Assembly: GCA_025454835.1 (NCBI GenBank) | Contig: JALONQ010000002.1 | Location: 62,001 to 126,000 of the forward strand | Length of the DNA stretch: 64,000 bases | Reading direction: 5' to 3' | Origin: Bacteroidota bacterium | GTDB lineage: Bacteria; Bacteroidota; Ignavibacteria; UBA10030 | Shown: positions 42,168-52,891 of the stretch, piece after piece | How the letters are laid out: every line of letters starts with the position of its first letter | How positions within the stretch are numbered: the stretch's first letter is position 1 | Position numbers and translations under genes: made by a program | The notes under the pieces: model-generated | Databases searched by the model: none | What the model was told of the DNA's origin: nothing | What the model saw: the letters and a program-made list of their open reading frames with translations, nothing else

Positions 42168-42992
42168 ATGCACCACCTGATCCTTCTTCACGGCATGGGC
42201 GAGTTCGAGATCGAACAGCGCTTCTACGGACCGTTCGAGGCGATGCTCCGCGAGGTCCTGGCGGAACGCAAGCTCGACTTCGACGAACACATCATGCTTC
42301 ACCGCATCTACTACACGGAGGTCGTGAAGGACGCGAAATGGTCGGTCTTCCATCGATCGTTCCCCGAATATCACGGCACCATCCCGCCGATGTTTGACAA
42401 GCAGATCGGTTTTGGCCGCTACTTCCTGACCGTGTTCATGGGAGACGTCGTGGCTTACTCCTCGACGGAGGGGGAACGCCGATTGCGCAACTATGTCTAC
42501 CGGCAACTCGACACGATCATACGGAATGACGCCCCCTCATTCTCGATCCTGGCGCACAGTTTGGGGTCGATCATCGCGTATGACTATCTCTACGACCTGT
42601 TTGGCAAGGCCCCGGCGAAACGCCGGCGGATCAGGAAAGACGGGCGGCAACGGCTGGAGCATTTCTTCACCACCGGATCGCCGATCGCGCTCTTTCTCCT
42701 CCGCAAGGCGCACCTGATGCTGAAGGCAAGGGCTCTGTCGAGGAATCCCGTCGGAGTCAGGCGTCCGCGAAGTTCGTGGCTGAACTTCTGGAATCACCAG
42801 GACATCCTCGCGTATCCGCTGGAACGCTTCTTCCCGCGGCTGGTGTCTGACCGGCACGTCGACACCGGGAGTCTCATCTTCAATTCCCATCTCGGATACT
42901 GGTACAGCCGAGACGTGGCGGAACAGGTGGCCGATGCGTTGCTCGGGAGGACGAAGGGCAAGAAGCGTCCGACGGCGAAGCGTCGGCGCTGA
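42168..42992 (+). CDS. Alpha/beta hydrolase-fold protein
   Basis: 274 residues, no signal peptide. N-terminal MHHLILLHGMGEFEIEQRFY carries the oxyanion-type HGMG, and the nucleophile elbow is AHSLGSII (Ser at about 129). A cap-like basic stretch (KAPAKRRRIRKDGRQRLE) follows, then FFTTGSPIALFL. A C-terminal H in FNSHLGYWYS may complete the triad. The end is lysine/arginine-rich. Substrate unknown; resembles bacterial lipase/PGAP1-like hydrolases. The next gene starts 20 bp on. Confidence 0.7.
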   Translation: MHHLILLHGMGEFEIEQRFYGPFEAMLREVLAERKLDFDEHIMLHRIYYTEVVKDAKWSVFHRSFPEYHGTIPPMFDKQIGFGRYFLTVFMGDVVAYSSTEGERRLRNYVYRQLDTIIRNDAPSFSILAHSLGSIIAYDYLYDLFGKAPAKRRRIRKDGRQRLEHFFTTGSPIALFLLRKAHLMLKARALSRNPVGVRRPRSSWLNFWNHQDILAYPLERFFPRLVSDRHVDTGSLIFNSHLGYWYSRDVAEQVADALLGRTKGKKRPTAKRRR

Positions 42993-43011
42993 ACTTACCA
43001 CCTACCGTACC

Positions 43012-43719
43012 GTGAGCAGGCAACCCGTGCCGTTCCAACACCCGGCCTTTCAGCGCGCCGCCTTCGTGGCCCTCTTCGCGATCGCCTTCGCATGGGTCGA
43101 GACGAGCGTGGTGATCTACCTGCGCGACCTCTACTATCCTCAGGGATTCTCCTTTCCTCTTCGCCAGCTCGACCAGGACCGTCTAGGCGTTGAACTGGTG
43201 CGTGAACTCGCGACCATCATCATGCTCGCCGCCGTCGGCGTGCTGGCGGGCCGCACCAGATGGGAACGGTTCGCCCACTTTGCGATCGCATTCGGACTCT
43301 GGGACATCTTCTTCTATCTTTGGCTGGCGGTCGCCATCGGATGGCCGGCTTCGGTGTTCGACTGGGATATCCTGTTCCTTCTCCCGCTTCCGTGGATCGG
43401 ACCTGTGATCGCCCCCGTCGTCGTGTCGCTCTTGCTCATCTCGGCCGGCATCGCGATCCTCGCAGCAGAGCGAAGCGGATCGTTCCGCCCGGGAGCGTCC
43501 GCATGGGTCTTGGGGTTCGCCGGCAGTGCGCTCATTCTGTGGACGTTCATGCGCGACACGAACGCGGGGCTCGCCGGGGCGATGCCCCAGCCCTATGCGT
43601 ACCCGACCTTCTGGACGGGAATCGTGCTCTACGTTGCTGCGATCGTACTCAGTTGGAGATCATCCCGTAGCCAACATCCATCGACAAACGCATCACATCG
43701 GAGCTCGCCTCATGAATAG
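43012..43719 (+). CDS. Conserved multi-pass membrane protein
   Basis: 235 residues from GTG 43012. About seven membrane helices, including FVALFAIAFAWVETSVVIYL, ATIIMLAAVGVLAG, FAIAFGLWDIFFYLWLAVAI, PVIAPVVVSLLLISAGIAIL and WTGIVLYVAAIVLSW. The first loop has RDLYYPQGFSFP. No transport signature recognised. Its stop overlaps the start of the S9 peptidase gene by 8 bp, so they are co-translated. Confidence 0.75.
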   Translation: MSRQPVPFQHPAFQRAAFVALFAIAFAWVETSVVIYLRDLYYPQGFSFPLRQLDQDRLGVELVRELATIIMLAAVGVLAGRTRWERFAHFAIAFGLWDIFFYLWLAVAIGWPASVFDWDILFLLPLPWIGPVIAPVVVSLLLISAGIAILAAERSGSFRPGASAWVLGFAGSALILWTFMRDTNAGLAGAMPQPYAYPTFWTGIVLYVAAIVLSWRSSRSQHPSTNASHRSSPHE

Positions 43720-45697
43720 GTTCTTCTTTCTCCTTTCCGTCGTGTTGCTGATGGGCATGCATTCAGCGGCACAGACACAGGTCAAACGCCCCATGACGCC
43801 GTCCGATGTCTACCGTCTGCGCTCCGTCTCGGACCTTCAGGTCTCCCCTGACGGAGGATGGATCGCGTATGTACTTTCCACCGTCGACTCCGTGAAGGAC
43901 AGGTCGAACGCCGACCTGTGGATGGTCAGCGGCGACGGCTCGCAGTCGGTCCAGCTGACGAACAGTCCCGACGGCGAACGCCAGCCCCGGTTCAGCCCCG
44001 ACGGGAGGTTCCTTTCGTTCATGGCCAAGCGCGGCGAAGACAAGAACTCACAGGTCTATCTGCTGGACCGCCGCGGAGGTGAAGCTATCCGGGCGACGGA
44101 GGTCAAGGGCGAGATCGTCGAACATCGGTGGTTTCCCGACGGTTCGGCACTGCTGCTGACGATCAAGGAGGCGAGCACCGCCGACACGGCCGCCTCGAAG
44201 GTCCGCCGCCCGCACGTGATCGACCGATATCATTTCAAGGAGGATGACGAAGGCTACCGCGACCGGCGGACGACGCACCTTTACCGGTTCACGCTCGCCA
44301 CCAAAGCGCTCGATACGCTGACGACGGGCGCGTTTGACGAATCACAAGCCGCCGTCTCACCCGACGGCCGACTGATCGCCTTCGTCAGCAACCGGACGTC
44401 CGACCCGGACCGGAACGAGAACACGGCGGTCTACGTCATGGAGGCGAGGCCGGGTGCGCCCGCGCGCCAGCTGACCGACTGGCCGGGGACAGAATCGACT
44501 CCGGTGTGGAGCCCCGACGGCAAGCGGATCGCGTACCTGCAGAGCAGCAGCGACGAGCCGTTCACGATGTATGGACAGCGACTGCTCGCCGTCATCTCAC
44601 CGGACGGCGGCACGCCGACAGTCCTCTCGGCGTCACTTGACCGTCCAGCAAGCACGCCGCGGTGGTCGTCGAACACTTCCTTGGCGACCGTCATGGCCGA
44701 CGACCGCCAGACGCCGCTGGTGAGCTTCGAGGTCCCTGCCGGCCGCAACCGGCGATTGCTGGACGGGGAACGATCCATTTCAAATCTTCAATGGGACTCG
44801 AAGAACGGCCGGTGGCTCATGATGATCAGCACGCCGCAGAGGCCGGCCGAGATCTTTGCGCTCAAGGGAAGCACGTTAGCGCAACTGACCAAGCTCCACG
44901 ACGACTTCCTGACGCCGCTGCAACTGGCAAACGTGACGGGATTCCAGTCCACGAGTTCAGACGGGGCGGTCATCTCCTCCATCCTCTATCGTCCAGCGGA
45001 CATGGCTCCAGGGAAGCGGCTGCCGCTGGTGTTCGTGATCCACGGCGGACCGGTCGGCCAGGACGACTTCGGCTTCGCAGTCACGCCACACGTTCTCGCG
45101 GGGGCCGGCTACGCCGTGGCGGTCGTGAACTATCGGGGGAGCAGCGGTCGCGGCGTCGCTTTCACGCGCGCGATCTATGGCGATTGGGGGATCCTTGAGG
45201 TGAAGGACATTCTCGGAGCCGCCGATCACCTCGTCAAGGAAGGGATCGCGGACCCGGATCGAATGGGGATCGGCGGGTGGAGCTACGGTGGGATCTCGAC
45301 GAACTTCGTCATGGCCAGCGACCGGCGCTTCAAGGCGGCCGTGAGCGGCGCGGGGAGCTCACTGCAATTCAGCATGTACGGCTCCGACCAATACATCAAG
45401 CAGTACGATGTCGAACTGGGCGTGCCGTGGAAGAACACGGAGAAGTGGACCAAGGTCTCGTATCCGTTCTTCCAAGCCGACCGCATTACGACGCCGACGC
45501 TGTTCATGGCTTCGGAGGACGACTTCAATGTGCCGGTGATCGGCGCCGAGCAGATGTACCAGGCGCTGAAGCACACCGGCGTACCGACGGAGCTTGTCAT
45601 CTACCCGGGTCAGCACCACGGCCTGAGCGTGCCGAGTTACATCAAGGATCGGCTGGAGAGGAACATCAGGTGGTATGACCGGTACTTGAAGCCGTGA
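43712..45697 (+). CDS. Exported S9 family prolyl oligopeptidase
   Basis: 661 residues from ATG 43712 (MNRFFFLLSVVLLMGMHSAA: signal peptide ending near 21). Residues 40-400 form a WD40/TolB-like propeller (SPDGGWIAYV, FSPDGRFLSF, VSPDGRLIAFV, SPDGKRIAYL). The catalytic alpha/beta hydrolase domain follows: VIHGGPVGQDDFG (oxyanion region), nucleophile Ser in GGWSYGGISTNF, Asp in ASEDDFNVP, and His in GQHHGLS. The complete triad is present. Likely a periplasmic or secreted peptidase of the DPP/acylaminoacyl type. Confidence 0.94.
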   Translation: MNRFFFLLSVVLLMGMHSAAQTQVKRPMTPSDVYRLRSVSDLQVSPDGGWIAYVLSTVDSVKDRSNADLWMVSGDGSQSVQLTNSPDGERQPRFSPDGRFLSFMAKRGEDKNSQVYLLDRRGGEAIRATEVKGEIVEHRWFPDGSALLLTIKEASTADTAASKVRRPHVIDRYHFKEDDEGYRDRRTTHLYRFTLATKALDTLTTGAFDESQAAVSPDGRLIAFVSNRTSDPDRNENTAVYVMEARPGAPARQLTDWPGTESTPVWSPDGKRIAYLQSSSDEPFTMYGQRLLAVISPDGGTPTVLSASLDRPASTPRWSSNTSLATVMADDRQTPLVSFEVPAGRNRRLLDGERSISNLQWDSKNGRWLMMISTPQRPAEIFALKGSTLAQLTKLHDDFLTPLQLANVTGFQSTSSDGAVISSILYRPADMAPGKRLPLVFVIHGGPVGQDDFGFAVTPHVLAGAGYAVAVVNYRGSSGRGVAFTRAIYGDWGILEVKDILGAADHLVKEGIADPDRMGIGGWSYGGISTNFVMASDRRFKAAVSGAGSSLQFSMYGSDQYIKQYDVELGVPWKNTEKWTKVSYPFFQADRITTPTLFMASEDDFNVPVIGAEQMYQALKHTGVPTELVIYPGQHHGLSVPSYIKDRLERNIRWYDRYLKP

Positions 45698-45773
45698 CGC
45701 TGGCGACGGAGAGCAAAGGGGTTGTCTCAAAAGCCGGTTCGCTTGACGACAGCGAAAGGATGGTGTATCGGTC

Positions 45774-46313
45774 CTAGCCGATGGCCGCCATGACCGCCGC
45801 CGTTTCGGCGCCATCCGACGAGTAGCACGAGGCGATCAGGTACCACCCAAGCAGGACGAGCAAAGGCGCGTCACGGTGGCGCTGGAACCCGCCTTCCACA
45901 GTCACGTCCGCTTGCAGTCCCTTCATCGTGTACTTCGTCCTGAACACCACCGGCTTCGTTCCGTCCGCCGCGGTGAATGCCCACTCCTGGCGCCAGGTGC
46001 TCGTCATCGACCACGAGTAGATCGTTCCGTTCTGCAACTTGAGGTCGGCACCGCTCATCCAGCGGAACTCCAAACGAGCAATGTCGTAGGGGGTCCCTTC
46101 AACACGTACCGTCAGGCACGGATTCCAGATCCCGTTACGCTTGAACGCATAGCGCAGATCCCCATACTGCGCCTCTGCCAGCGTTCCCCACTCTTTCGTC
46201 CATGAGATCCGTGCCACCGGCACGTCGTTCGACCTCAATTCGTAGACAGGTTTGAACGCCTCCACCGACTTCCACAGCAACCGTCCTTTGAACGCATCTT
46301 GACCGGTCGTCAT
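45774..46313 (-). CDS. Hypothetical protein, possibly LURP-one/tubby-like beta protein
   Basis: 179 residues from ATG 46313, preceded by GAGGAGG. Strand-rich: YELRSNDVPVARISWTKEWG, YAFKRNGIWNPCLTVRVEG, IYSWSMTSTWRQEWAFTAAD, and a C-terminal hydrophobic segment (LLVLLGWYLIASCYSS). The pattern of paired W/F strands with a terminal hydrophobic helix is like LURP-one-related proteins, but the match is loose. Monocistronic. Confidence 0.6.
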   Translation of the reverse strand: MTTGQDAFKGRLLWKSVEAFKPVYELRSNDVPVARISWTKEWGTLAEAQYGDLRYAFKRNGIWNPCLTVRVEGTPYDIARLEFRWMSGADLKLQNGTIYSWSMTSTWRQEWAFTAADGTKPVVFRTKYTMKGLQADVTVEGGFQRHRDAPLLVLLGWYLIASCYSSDGAETAAVMAAIG

Positions 46314-46460
46314 AGGGCCTCCTCTGTGGTCACGTAATGTTACGGGAGGGGACTCCGGCGGATGCAGCACGAGGGACGCATAGCAGTTTCTTGACACACC
46401 GAACGCCTGTTTCACGACGGCATCGGCCCGAATCCAGACCGTTTCACGGCGGCACGTTTA

Positions 46461-46496
46461 GAAAATACGAGAGCCGCGACCGTTTGGCCGCGGCTC
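46461..46496 (-). terminator. Intrinsic terminator of the cohesin/dockerin gene
   Basis: GAGCCGCG (46471-46478) pairs with CGCGGCTC (46489-46496). On the minus strand the tail TCGTATTTTC follows. It lies 27 bp after the stop. Confidence 0.75.
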
Positions 46497-46522
46497 CGAC
46501 ATGGTTGGACCTGGATCCGGCG

Positions 46523-49144
46523 TTACTTCACGAGCGCCATCTTGCGTGTGACGGTCGCGATCGTATCTCCGGATACTTCGTCGGTCGCCAGCATCGTGCA
46601 GAAGTAGACTCCCGAGCCGACCTGTGCATGCCACTCGGCTTGGTACGAGCCAGGTGATCGAACATCATTCGCGAGGACGGCAACGGTCTGTCCCAGAAGA
46701 TTGCGAATGAAGACCTGCACATGGCTTCGTCGCGGCACGTCAAATCGAACGGTCGTGGTCGGATTGAACGGATTCGGGTGATTGGGATGCAATGCGAACG
46801 CGGCAACCACCGATGGATCTTCCACGCCGGTCGTCACAAACTGGAACGTGTTCACCGTCCGCCCGTCCTTGTCCGTCAGACTGCCGCCGAGGAAGGATGG
46901 GACGAAGCCTGACAGCCCCGTCACGGCCCTCAACTGGACCGACGCCACTTCGGCGCTGGGCTGTCCCCACGGATCAGAAGCCGCGAAGACCAGCCTCACA
47001 CGCGAGGGACTGACGACCGCCATCTCGGCGATCCCCCCGAAGGTGTTGTTGACCTTGGAGGTTTGCGCCAGGGCATGACCTTCCCCGATGCCGAACTCGA
47101 GCGATCCGCTCACCAAGTTCGGCATTCCCTCAATGCGCACCGGCATGTCGACAACCTGACCGGCGGATGCTGAGACCGGCGCCACATAGATCCTGACGGG
47201 CAACGAGATCGAATCTCCCGGCGGCGGCGTGGTGAGCCCGACCGCTGCACGCAGCACGCCTACCGCATCGAACGGCGTGATCAACCCGTCGCCGTCGAAG
47301 TCGGCGGCCCAGCGGTCCCGTTCGCCGCGTTGTTCGAGCCCCGCGACGAGACGCAGAACGAGGATCGCATCGGCAGAATTCCGTTCTCCGTCGGCGTTGA
47401 CGTCTCCCTTCCAGCCGAATCCCGTGGAAAGAAGGCCGTTCGACACGGCGACATCGAGCGGCAGCCCGGCGGTATTGTAGAGTTTGGCCTTCGCGATCAC
47501 CAGCGGCGTCGTGAGCGAATCGGGCACGCCGGGACGAATTGCACCGTCAAGCACGATCAACGACCCCGATCGGTTGTGCTGGATCCCGGTGGCATGCGCC
47601 AGCGACACCAGCACACTCTCGGGACGTGAGACGTTGAAGGCGAGGGAGAATGCAGAGGTGAGCGACCCGCGGCGCACGCCGTGGACCGTCACGATCGACG
47701 TATCGAAGGCGAGTTTCAGATCTGCGCCGGCAACGCCGAAGGGTTCGTCAAGGATGACCGGGATCGAAACCGGATCGCCCGCTCGCCCGAAGACGTGCGG
47801 TATCAGGATCTCGGGGGCAATGACCTGCGGGGCATGCAGGTCGGAGATCGCAAAGATGGCCGGGAGGATCGAATCGGGCCCGGGCAGCACTTCGACGGAG
47901 GGCGACGAGCCCGCAAGGGACACGGAACCGACGCCAAGTATGATCGGCGCGGTCGCCGACGGGCCTGGAGTAGAACCCGCCAGCGGCGGACCGAACAACG
48001 GCGTGCGAACGAAATACGCATCGGTCCCCATCGCGCTTCCCGATGCCGAGTTGCCGGAGAAGATCAGATCGCCTGTCGATGTGCGCGACGCGCCTATGAG
48101 CCGATCGGACGCCGCACCTCCGCAACGAACGGACGACAGCAGGTCCCCGCTGTCTGAGACATGGATGTACCAACCATCAAGCACGCCGGCGGCGTCGGAT
48201 GCCCATCCAGACACCACGAGTCCGAGATGCCCAAGGTCAGTGCCTCGCACCAGCTGATCCTCGCCACTTGTTCCGATCGACCATGCCTGCAGCAAAGTTC
48301 CGAGGCTGTCGACTGTGATCACCATGGCGTCTCGCGAGCCAAAGGCACCACCATGTGTGCCGCATACGGCCACGTATCCGCCGTTCTGTCGCTCATGCAC
48401 CACGTAGACCGTCTCATCCGCGCCGGTCCCATAGGTCTTCATCCATTGCAGCTCGAGGCTGGAGGAGAGCTTGACCAAGGCGGCATCATGCATGCCAACG
48501 CCGTAGGAATAGGTGTGTCCGGCGATCAGGAATCCCCCGTCCGACGTCGGCGTGAAGGTGTTCAAGGCTTCCGTCGAGAATCCCCCAAACGTGCGGGAAG
48601 AGAGCACATGGCCTTGCGCATTGAGACGGATCACCCAGTAGTCCCACCCGCCGTTGCCGTACGACGTCGTATGGCCCATGACGAGCAGGTCCCCGCCAGA
48701 CCGGGGCATGACGTCGACGAGCAGCTCGTTGCCCATGCCGCCGTACCGTTTCGACCACAGGAGCGATCCGGAGAGGTCCATTTTGAACACCCAGCCGTCC
48801 CATTCGCGGCCCGGAACGGCCGTGAAGCCGGCGAAGACGAAGGAGGAATCCTGAAGGCCGATGATCTTGGCGACCCAGTCCTCGCCGATCCCGCCGAGCA
48901 CTCGCGTCCATTGCAACTCGAACGCGGGGCTGAGCTTGGTCACAAAGACGTCCTTGTCCCCCGCGCCGGCACTCGTCGTTTGACCGGCGAGCAGGTAACC
49001 TCCTTCCGGAGTGATGGATACCACCCAGCCCTCGTCGAAGCCCGGTCCTCCGATGAGCTTCTGGACCTGGGTTTGCGCGAAGGATCCGACGGTCAGAAGT
49101 GAGAGGATGCTGAGGAAGAGAAGAAGGACAGGACGGGGCCGCAT
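46523..49144 (-). CDS. Secreted delta-60-repeat/cohesin/dockerin protein with T9SS sorting domain
   Basis: 873 residues. Signal peptide (PVLLLFLSILSLLTVGSFAQ, 5-24). Residues 28-390 are a beta-propeller-like repeat (GGYLLAGQTTSAGAGDKDVF, SFVFAGFTAVPGREWDGWVF, GGFLIAGHTYSYGVGMHDAA). A cohesin-like domain spans about 440-575 (VFGRAGDPVSIPVILDEPFG). Next is a dockerin-type calcium pair: GDVNADGERNSADAILVLRL and ADFDGDGLITPFDAVGVLRA (about 586-640). A second cohesin-like domain covers 650-770. The last 80 residues are a T9SS sorting domain with LHPNHPNPFNPTTTVRFD and ending MALVK. The mix is cellulosome-like, but no partner cohesin/dockerin gene is adjacent. Probably a surface protein. Confidence 0.88.
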   Translation of the reverse strand: MRPRPVLLLFLSILSLLTVGSFAQTQVQKLIGGPGFDEGWVVSITPEGGYLLAGQTTSAGAGDKDVFVTKLSPAFELQWTRVLGGIGEDWVAKIIGLQDSSFVFAGFTAVPGREWDGWVFKMDLSGSLLWSKRYGGMGNELLVDVMPRSGGDLLVMGHTTSYGNGGWDYWVIRLNAQGHVLSSRTFGGFSTEALNTFTPTSDGGFLIAGHTYSYGVGMHDAALVKLSSSLELQWMKTYGTGADETVYVVHERQNGGYVAVCGTHGGAFGSRDAMVITVDSLGTLLQAWSIGTSGEDQLVRGTDLGHLGLVVSGWASDAAGVLDGWYIHVSDSGDLLSSVRCGGAASDRLIGASRTSTGDLIFSGNSASGSAMGTDAYFVRTPLFGPPLAGSTPGPSATAPIILGVGSVSLAGSSPSVEVLPGPDSILPAIFAISDLHAPQVIAPEILIPHVFGRAGDPVSIPVILDEPFGVAGADLKLAFDTSIVTVHGVRRGSLTSAFSLAFNVSRPESVLVSLAHATGIQHNRSGSLIVLDGAIRPGVPDSLTTPLVIAKAKLYNTAGLPLDVAVSNGLLSTGFGWKGDVNADGERNSADAILVLRLVAGLEQRGERDRWAADFDGDGLITPFDAVGVLRAAVGLTTPPPGDSISLPVRIYVAPVSASAGQVVDMPVRIEGMPNLVSGSLEFGIGEGHALAQTSKVNNTFGGIAEMAVVSPSRVRLVFAASDPWGQPSAEVASVQLRAVTGLSGFVPSFLGGSLTDKDGRTVNTFQFVTTGVEDPSVVAAFALHPNHPNPFNPTTTVRFDVPRRSHVQVFIRNLLGQTVAVLANDVRSPGSYQAEWHAQVGSGVYFCTMLATDEVSGDTIATVTRKMALVK

Positions 49145-49335
49145 CGCATGATCTCCTTGAATTCTGTAGTAGCAAATCTATCGCATCCAAGAGCCAATTG
49201 CCAGGGCAGACCGCGTTGGGGCCGCCGCCTTCACCCGTCTTCGTCAGAACTGAGAACAACGCGAAAAGCAGCATCACGAGGAGCGAAACAGCTGGGAAAC
49301 GCACAGACCTCGAATGGGACGTGGCGCCGCCCGGT

Positions 49336-50472
<1,137 letters not shown>

Positions 50473-50632
50473 GGCGGGATCCGCTTCGTCGATGGGGTTC
50501 GATCGCTGATGACTTGTCTCGATGGTAGTGACCGGTCTGGGAACACGCAAGCGACCTCCCGGACACCACAGAATGCCTGTGCTCCCGGCCCCGAATTTCA
50601 ACGGACCGTGCCTGCCAAACCAGTCGCTTTCC

Positions 50633-50704
50633 TACCGACGATTCAGTATTCTCTATTCACTGTTGACTGTCCACTTCTCACTTTTCACTATTCACCGTCC
50701 TCCC
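50633..50704. repeat. Low-complexity TTCACT-word stretch before the molybdoenzyme gene
   Basis: Repeated words such as TATTCACTGTTGACTGTCCAC and CACTTTTCACTATTCACC fill the DNA right before the TTG start. Similar simple TTTTCA words occur at 30374-30410. The frame upstream of 50705 would translate through this stretch and is not believed. Confidence 0.45.
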
Positions 50705-52750
50705 TTGCCTACTGTCACTACCGCCTGCCCGCGTAACTGCTACAGCACCTGCGGCCTCCGCGTGACGGTGGAAGACGGACGTCTGCGGCAGATCGAGCCG
50801 GTGCCGGAGAACCGGGCCACAGACCATGGCGCTTGCCTGAAGGGGCTGAGCTATGTCGAACGGGTCCATTCACCGCATCGGCTTCTGTACCCGCTCAGGC
50901 GGAACCTCTCCGGCGGGTTCGATCGCATCTCTTGGGACCTCGCGCTCGGCACGATCGCTGAGCGGCTGAGGGCCATCCGAGAGGAGCATGGGCCAAAGAG
51001 TCTTCTCTACTATTCCTCGAGCGGCACGAAGGGTCTTCTGAACGGGGTCGGAGCATCGTTCTGGAAGCTGTTCGGCGGGTACACGACGACGTATGGCGAT
51101 CTCTGCTGGCCGGCCGGGTTGGAGGCAACGCGCCTGACGCTGGGGTCGAACGAGCACAATGCGCCCTGGGACCTGGCCAACGCGAAGCTCATCATCATGT
51201 GGGGCAAGAACGCGGCTGAGACGAACATTCACCAGATGACGTTCGTCGATCAAGCGCTCCAGCGGGGTGCGAAGCTGGTCGTCATCGATCCCAGACGCAC
51301 CGAGACGGCGGAGCGGGCGTCGCTCCTCATTCAACCTCGACCGGGCACGGACGCGGCGATCGCCCTGGCCGTCGGCCACGAGCTCATCTCGAAGAAATGG
51401 ATCGACCGCGCCTTCATCGCCGCCCATGTGCATGGATACGATGCCTACGTGGACCAGGTCCTGGGATGCACGTCCCAGTGGGCGTCGCAAGTATCCGGCG
51501 TGCCGAAGGAACAGATCAAGCAGCTCGCCGAGCTCATCGCCTCGTCGGCGCCGGTGACGATCTGCGCCGGGTTCGGGATGCAACGCTACACCAACAGCGG
51601 CCAGACAATGCGGGCGATGATGGCCTTGCTCGCCATCACGGGCAACATCGGCAAGCCCGGGGCCGGCTGGATCTTCGCCAACCTTCGCACGCAGGTCTTC
51701 GGCGAGAAGGACCCCATCGCCTTCTATCCTCCGCACGCTCCCGATCCGCTGGTGCGCGTGTCGATCTCCACAGCGATGCTCGGGCCGCAGATCCTCTCGA
51801 CGCAAGACCCGCCGATCAAAGCCATCTGGGTCGAACGCGGAAATCCGATCCCGCAGAATCCCGAAACGCCGACGGTCATCGCAGCGTTCAGGTCCGTCGA
51901 CTTTCGTGTCGTCGTCGAAGAGGTCATGACCGACACGGCTCGCGAAGCCGACATTGTCCTGCCGGCCAAGACCTTCTTCGAGCAGACCGACGTCATCGGC
52001 GCCTATTGGCACGATTACCTGCAACTGCGCGCAAAGGTCATTGAGCCGCCGGGCGAGGTCAAACCCGAGTCGGAGATCTACTGGCTGTTGGCAGAACGAC
52101 TCGGGATTTCGAAAGCCGAGGCCGAGCGCCATATCCCAACCCCGAATGATGCGGCCGTCGAATCGTGGCTGAACCGCAGGCTTGCTCACCTGCCCGGCGT
52201 CACGCTTGAACGGCTTCGAGAAGGTCCGATCCGCATGCCCGACGAGCACGAGCTGGCATTCGCCGACCTGACATTCAGCACGCCTTCGGGCAAGATCGAG
52301 CTGGATTCTTCCGATGCGACCTCGCTGTGGAGTGTGGACCGACTGCCGTCTTACCAAGAACCGGTCGAATCGGCCAGAACTGGCGACCTATCCCGATTCC
52401 CGCTTCATCTTCTCACGCCCAACACGAAGAACCGCATCCATTCGCAGTTCGGGCATCTGGAGATGCTGAAGGCGATCGAACCGGGTCCGGTGTTGCAGAT
52501 GCATCCCGCGGACGCTCAGTGCCGAAACATTCGCTCAGGGAACCGCATACGGGTGTTCAATGAACGTGGCGAATTGACGGTCCCGGTGCGGCTCGATCGC
52601 GGGATCCGTCCCGGCTGTGTGGCGCTCCACAACGGCTGGTGGCTCCAGGACGGCGGGGCTGTAAATGTGCTGTCGAAGGCGCGCGAGACCGACATGGGCC
52701 ATGGCGCGGCGTTCCATGAGAATCTCGTCGAAGTTGAAGCGGCGAAGTAG
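50705..52750 (+). CDS. Molybdopterin-dependent oxidoreductase (CISM/DMSO reductase family), catalytic subunit
   Basis: 681 residues from TTG 50705 (MPTVTTACPRNCYSTCGLRV). The N-terminal cysteine pattern (C8, C12, C16 and C43 in HGACLKGLSY) binds one [4Fe-4S] cluster. Molybdopterin domains follow: MWGKNAAETNIHQM, LVVIDPRRTETAERA, TICAGFGMQRYTNSG and GNIGKPGAGWIFANL. The likely molybdenum ligand is the cysteine in YGDLCWPAGLEATR. The C-terminal molydopterin-binding barrel has LTPNTKNRIHSQFGHLEML. No Tat signal is present, so it is probably cytoplasmic or exported with a partner. Substrate cannot be told. A DmsB-DmsC-like fusion follows. Confidence 0.92.
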   Translation: MPTVTTACPRNCYSTCGLRVTVEDGRLRQIEPVPENRATDHGACLKGLSYVERVHSPHRLLYPLRRNLSGGFDRISWDLALGTIAERLRAIREEHGPKSLLYYSSSGTKGLLNGVGASFWKLFGGYTTTYGDLCWPAGLEATRLTLGSNEHNAPWDLANAKLIIMWGKNAAETNIHQMTFVDQALQRGAKLVVIDPRRTETAERASLLIQPRPGTDAAIALAVGHELISKKWIDRAFIAAHVHGYDAYVDQVLGCTSQWASQVSGVPKEQIKQLAELIASSAPVTICAGFGMQRYTNSGQTMRAMMALLAITGNIGKPGAGWIFANLRTQVFGEKDPIAFYPPHAPDPLVRVSISTAMLGPQILSTQDPPIKAIWVERGNPIPQNPETPTVIAAFRSVDFRVVVEEVMTDTAREADIVLPAKTFFEQTDVIGAYWHDYLQLRAKVIEPPGEVKPESEIYWLLAERLGISKAEAERHIPTPNDAAVESWLNRRLAHLPGVTLERLREGPIRMPDEHELAFADLTFSTPSGKIELDSSDATSLWSVDRLPSYQEPVESARTGDLSRFPLHLLTPNTKNRIHSQFGHLEMLKAIEPGPVLQMHPADAQCRNIRSGNRIRVFNERGELTVPVRLDRGIRPGCVALHNGWWLQDGGAVNVLSKARETDMGHGAAFHENLVEVEAAK

Positions 52751-52785
52751 GCATAGCCGCAGAGAACGAACAGGAAAAAAAGATG

Positions 52786-52878
52786 AGCCACAAAGAGCAC
52801 AGAGAGCACAAAGAGAGGTTTTTGATTTTAAACACACCACATCTCTCTTCCTCTGTGATCTTTGTGCTCTTTGTGGCT
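52786..52878. repeat. Inverted repeat of the AGCCACAAAG family
   Basis: AGCCACAAAGAGCACA (52786-52801) and TGTGCTCTTTGTGGCT (52863-52878) are perfect 16-bp complements. The inner arms are also partly complementary (AGAGAGCACAAAGAGAG with CTCTCTTCCTCTGTG). It fills the gap between the two oxidoreductase genes. Confidence 0.75.
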
Positions 52879-52891
52879 ACATAGTTGTTCC

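Noticed and set aside
41738-42180. Short frames on both strands in the fur-hydrolase gap
   Set aside because: They overlap each other, lack ribosome binding sites, and match no family.
48486-49304. Minus-strand frame starting MRFPAVSLLVMLLFALFSVL, which looks like a signal peptide
   Set aside because: After about 50 codons it runs into the cohesin/dockerin gene in another frame and has no stop of its own; the hydrophobic start is probably chance or a remnant.
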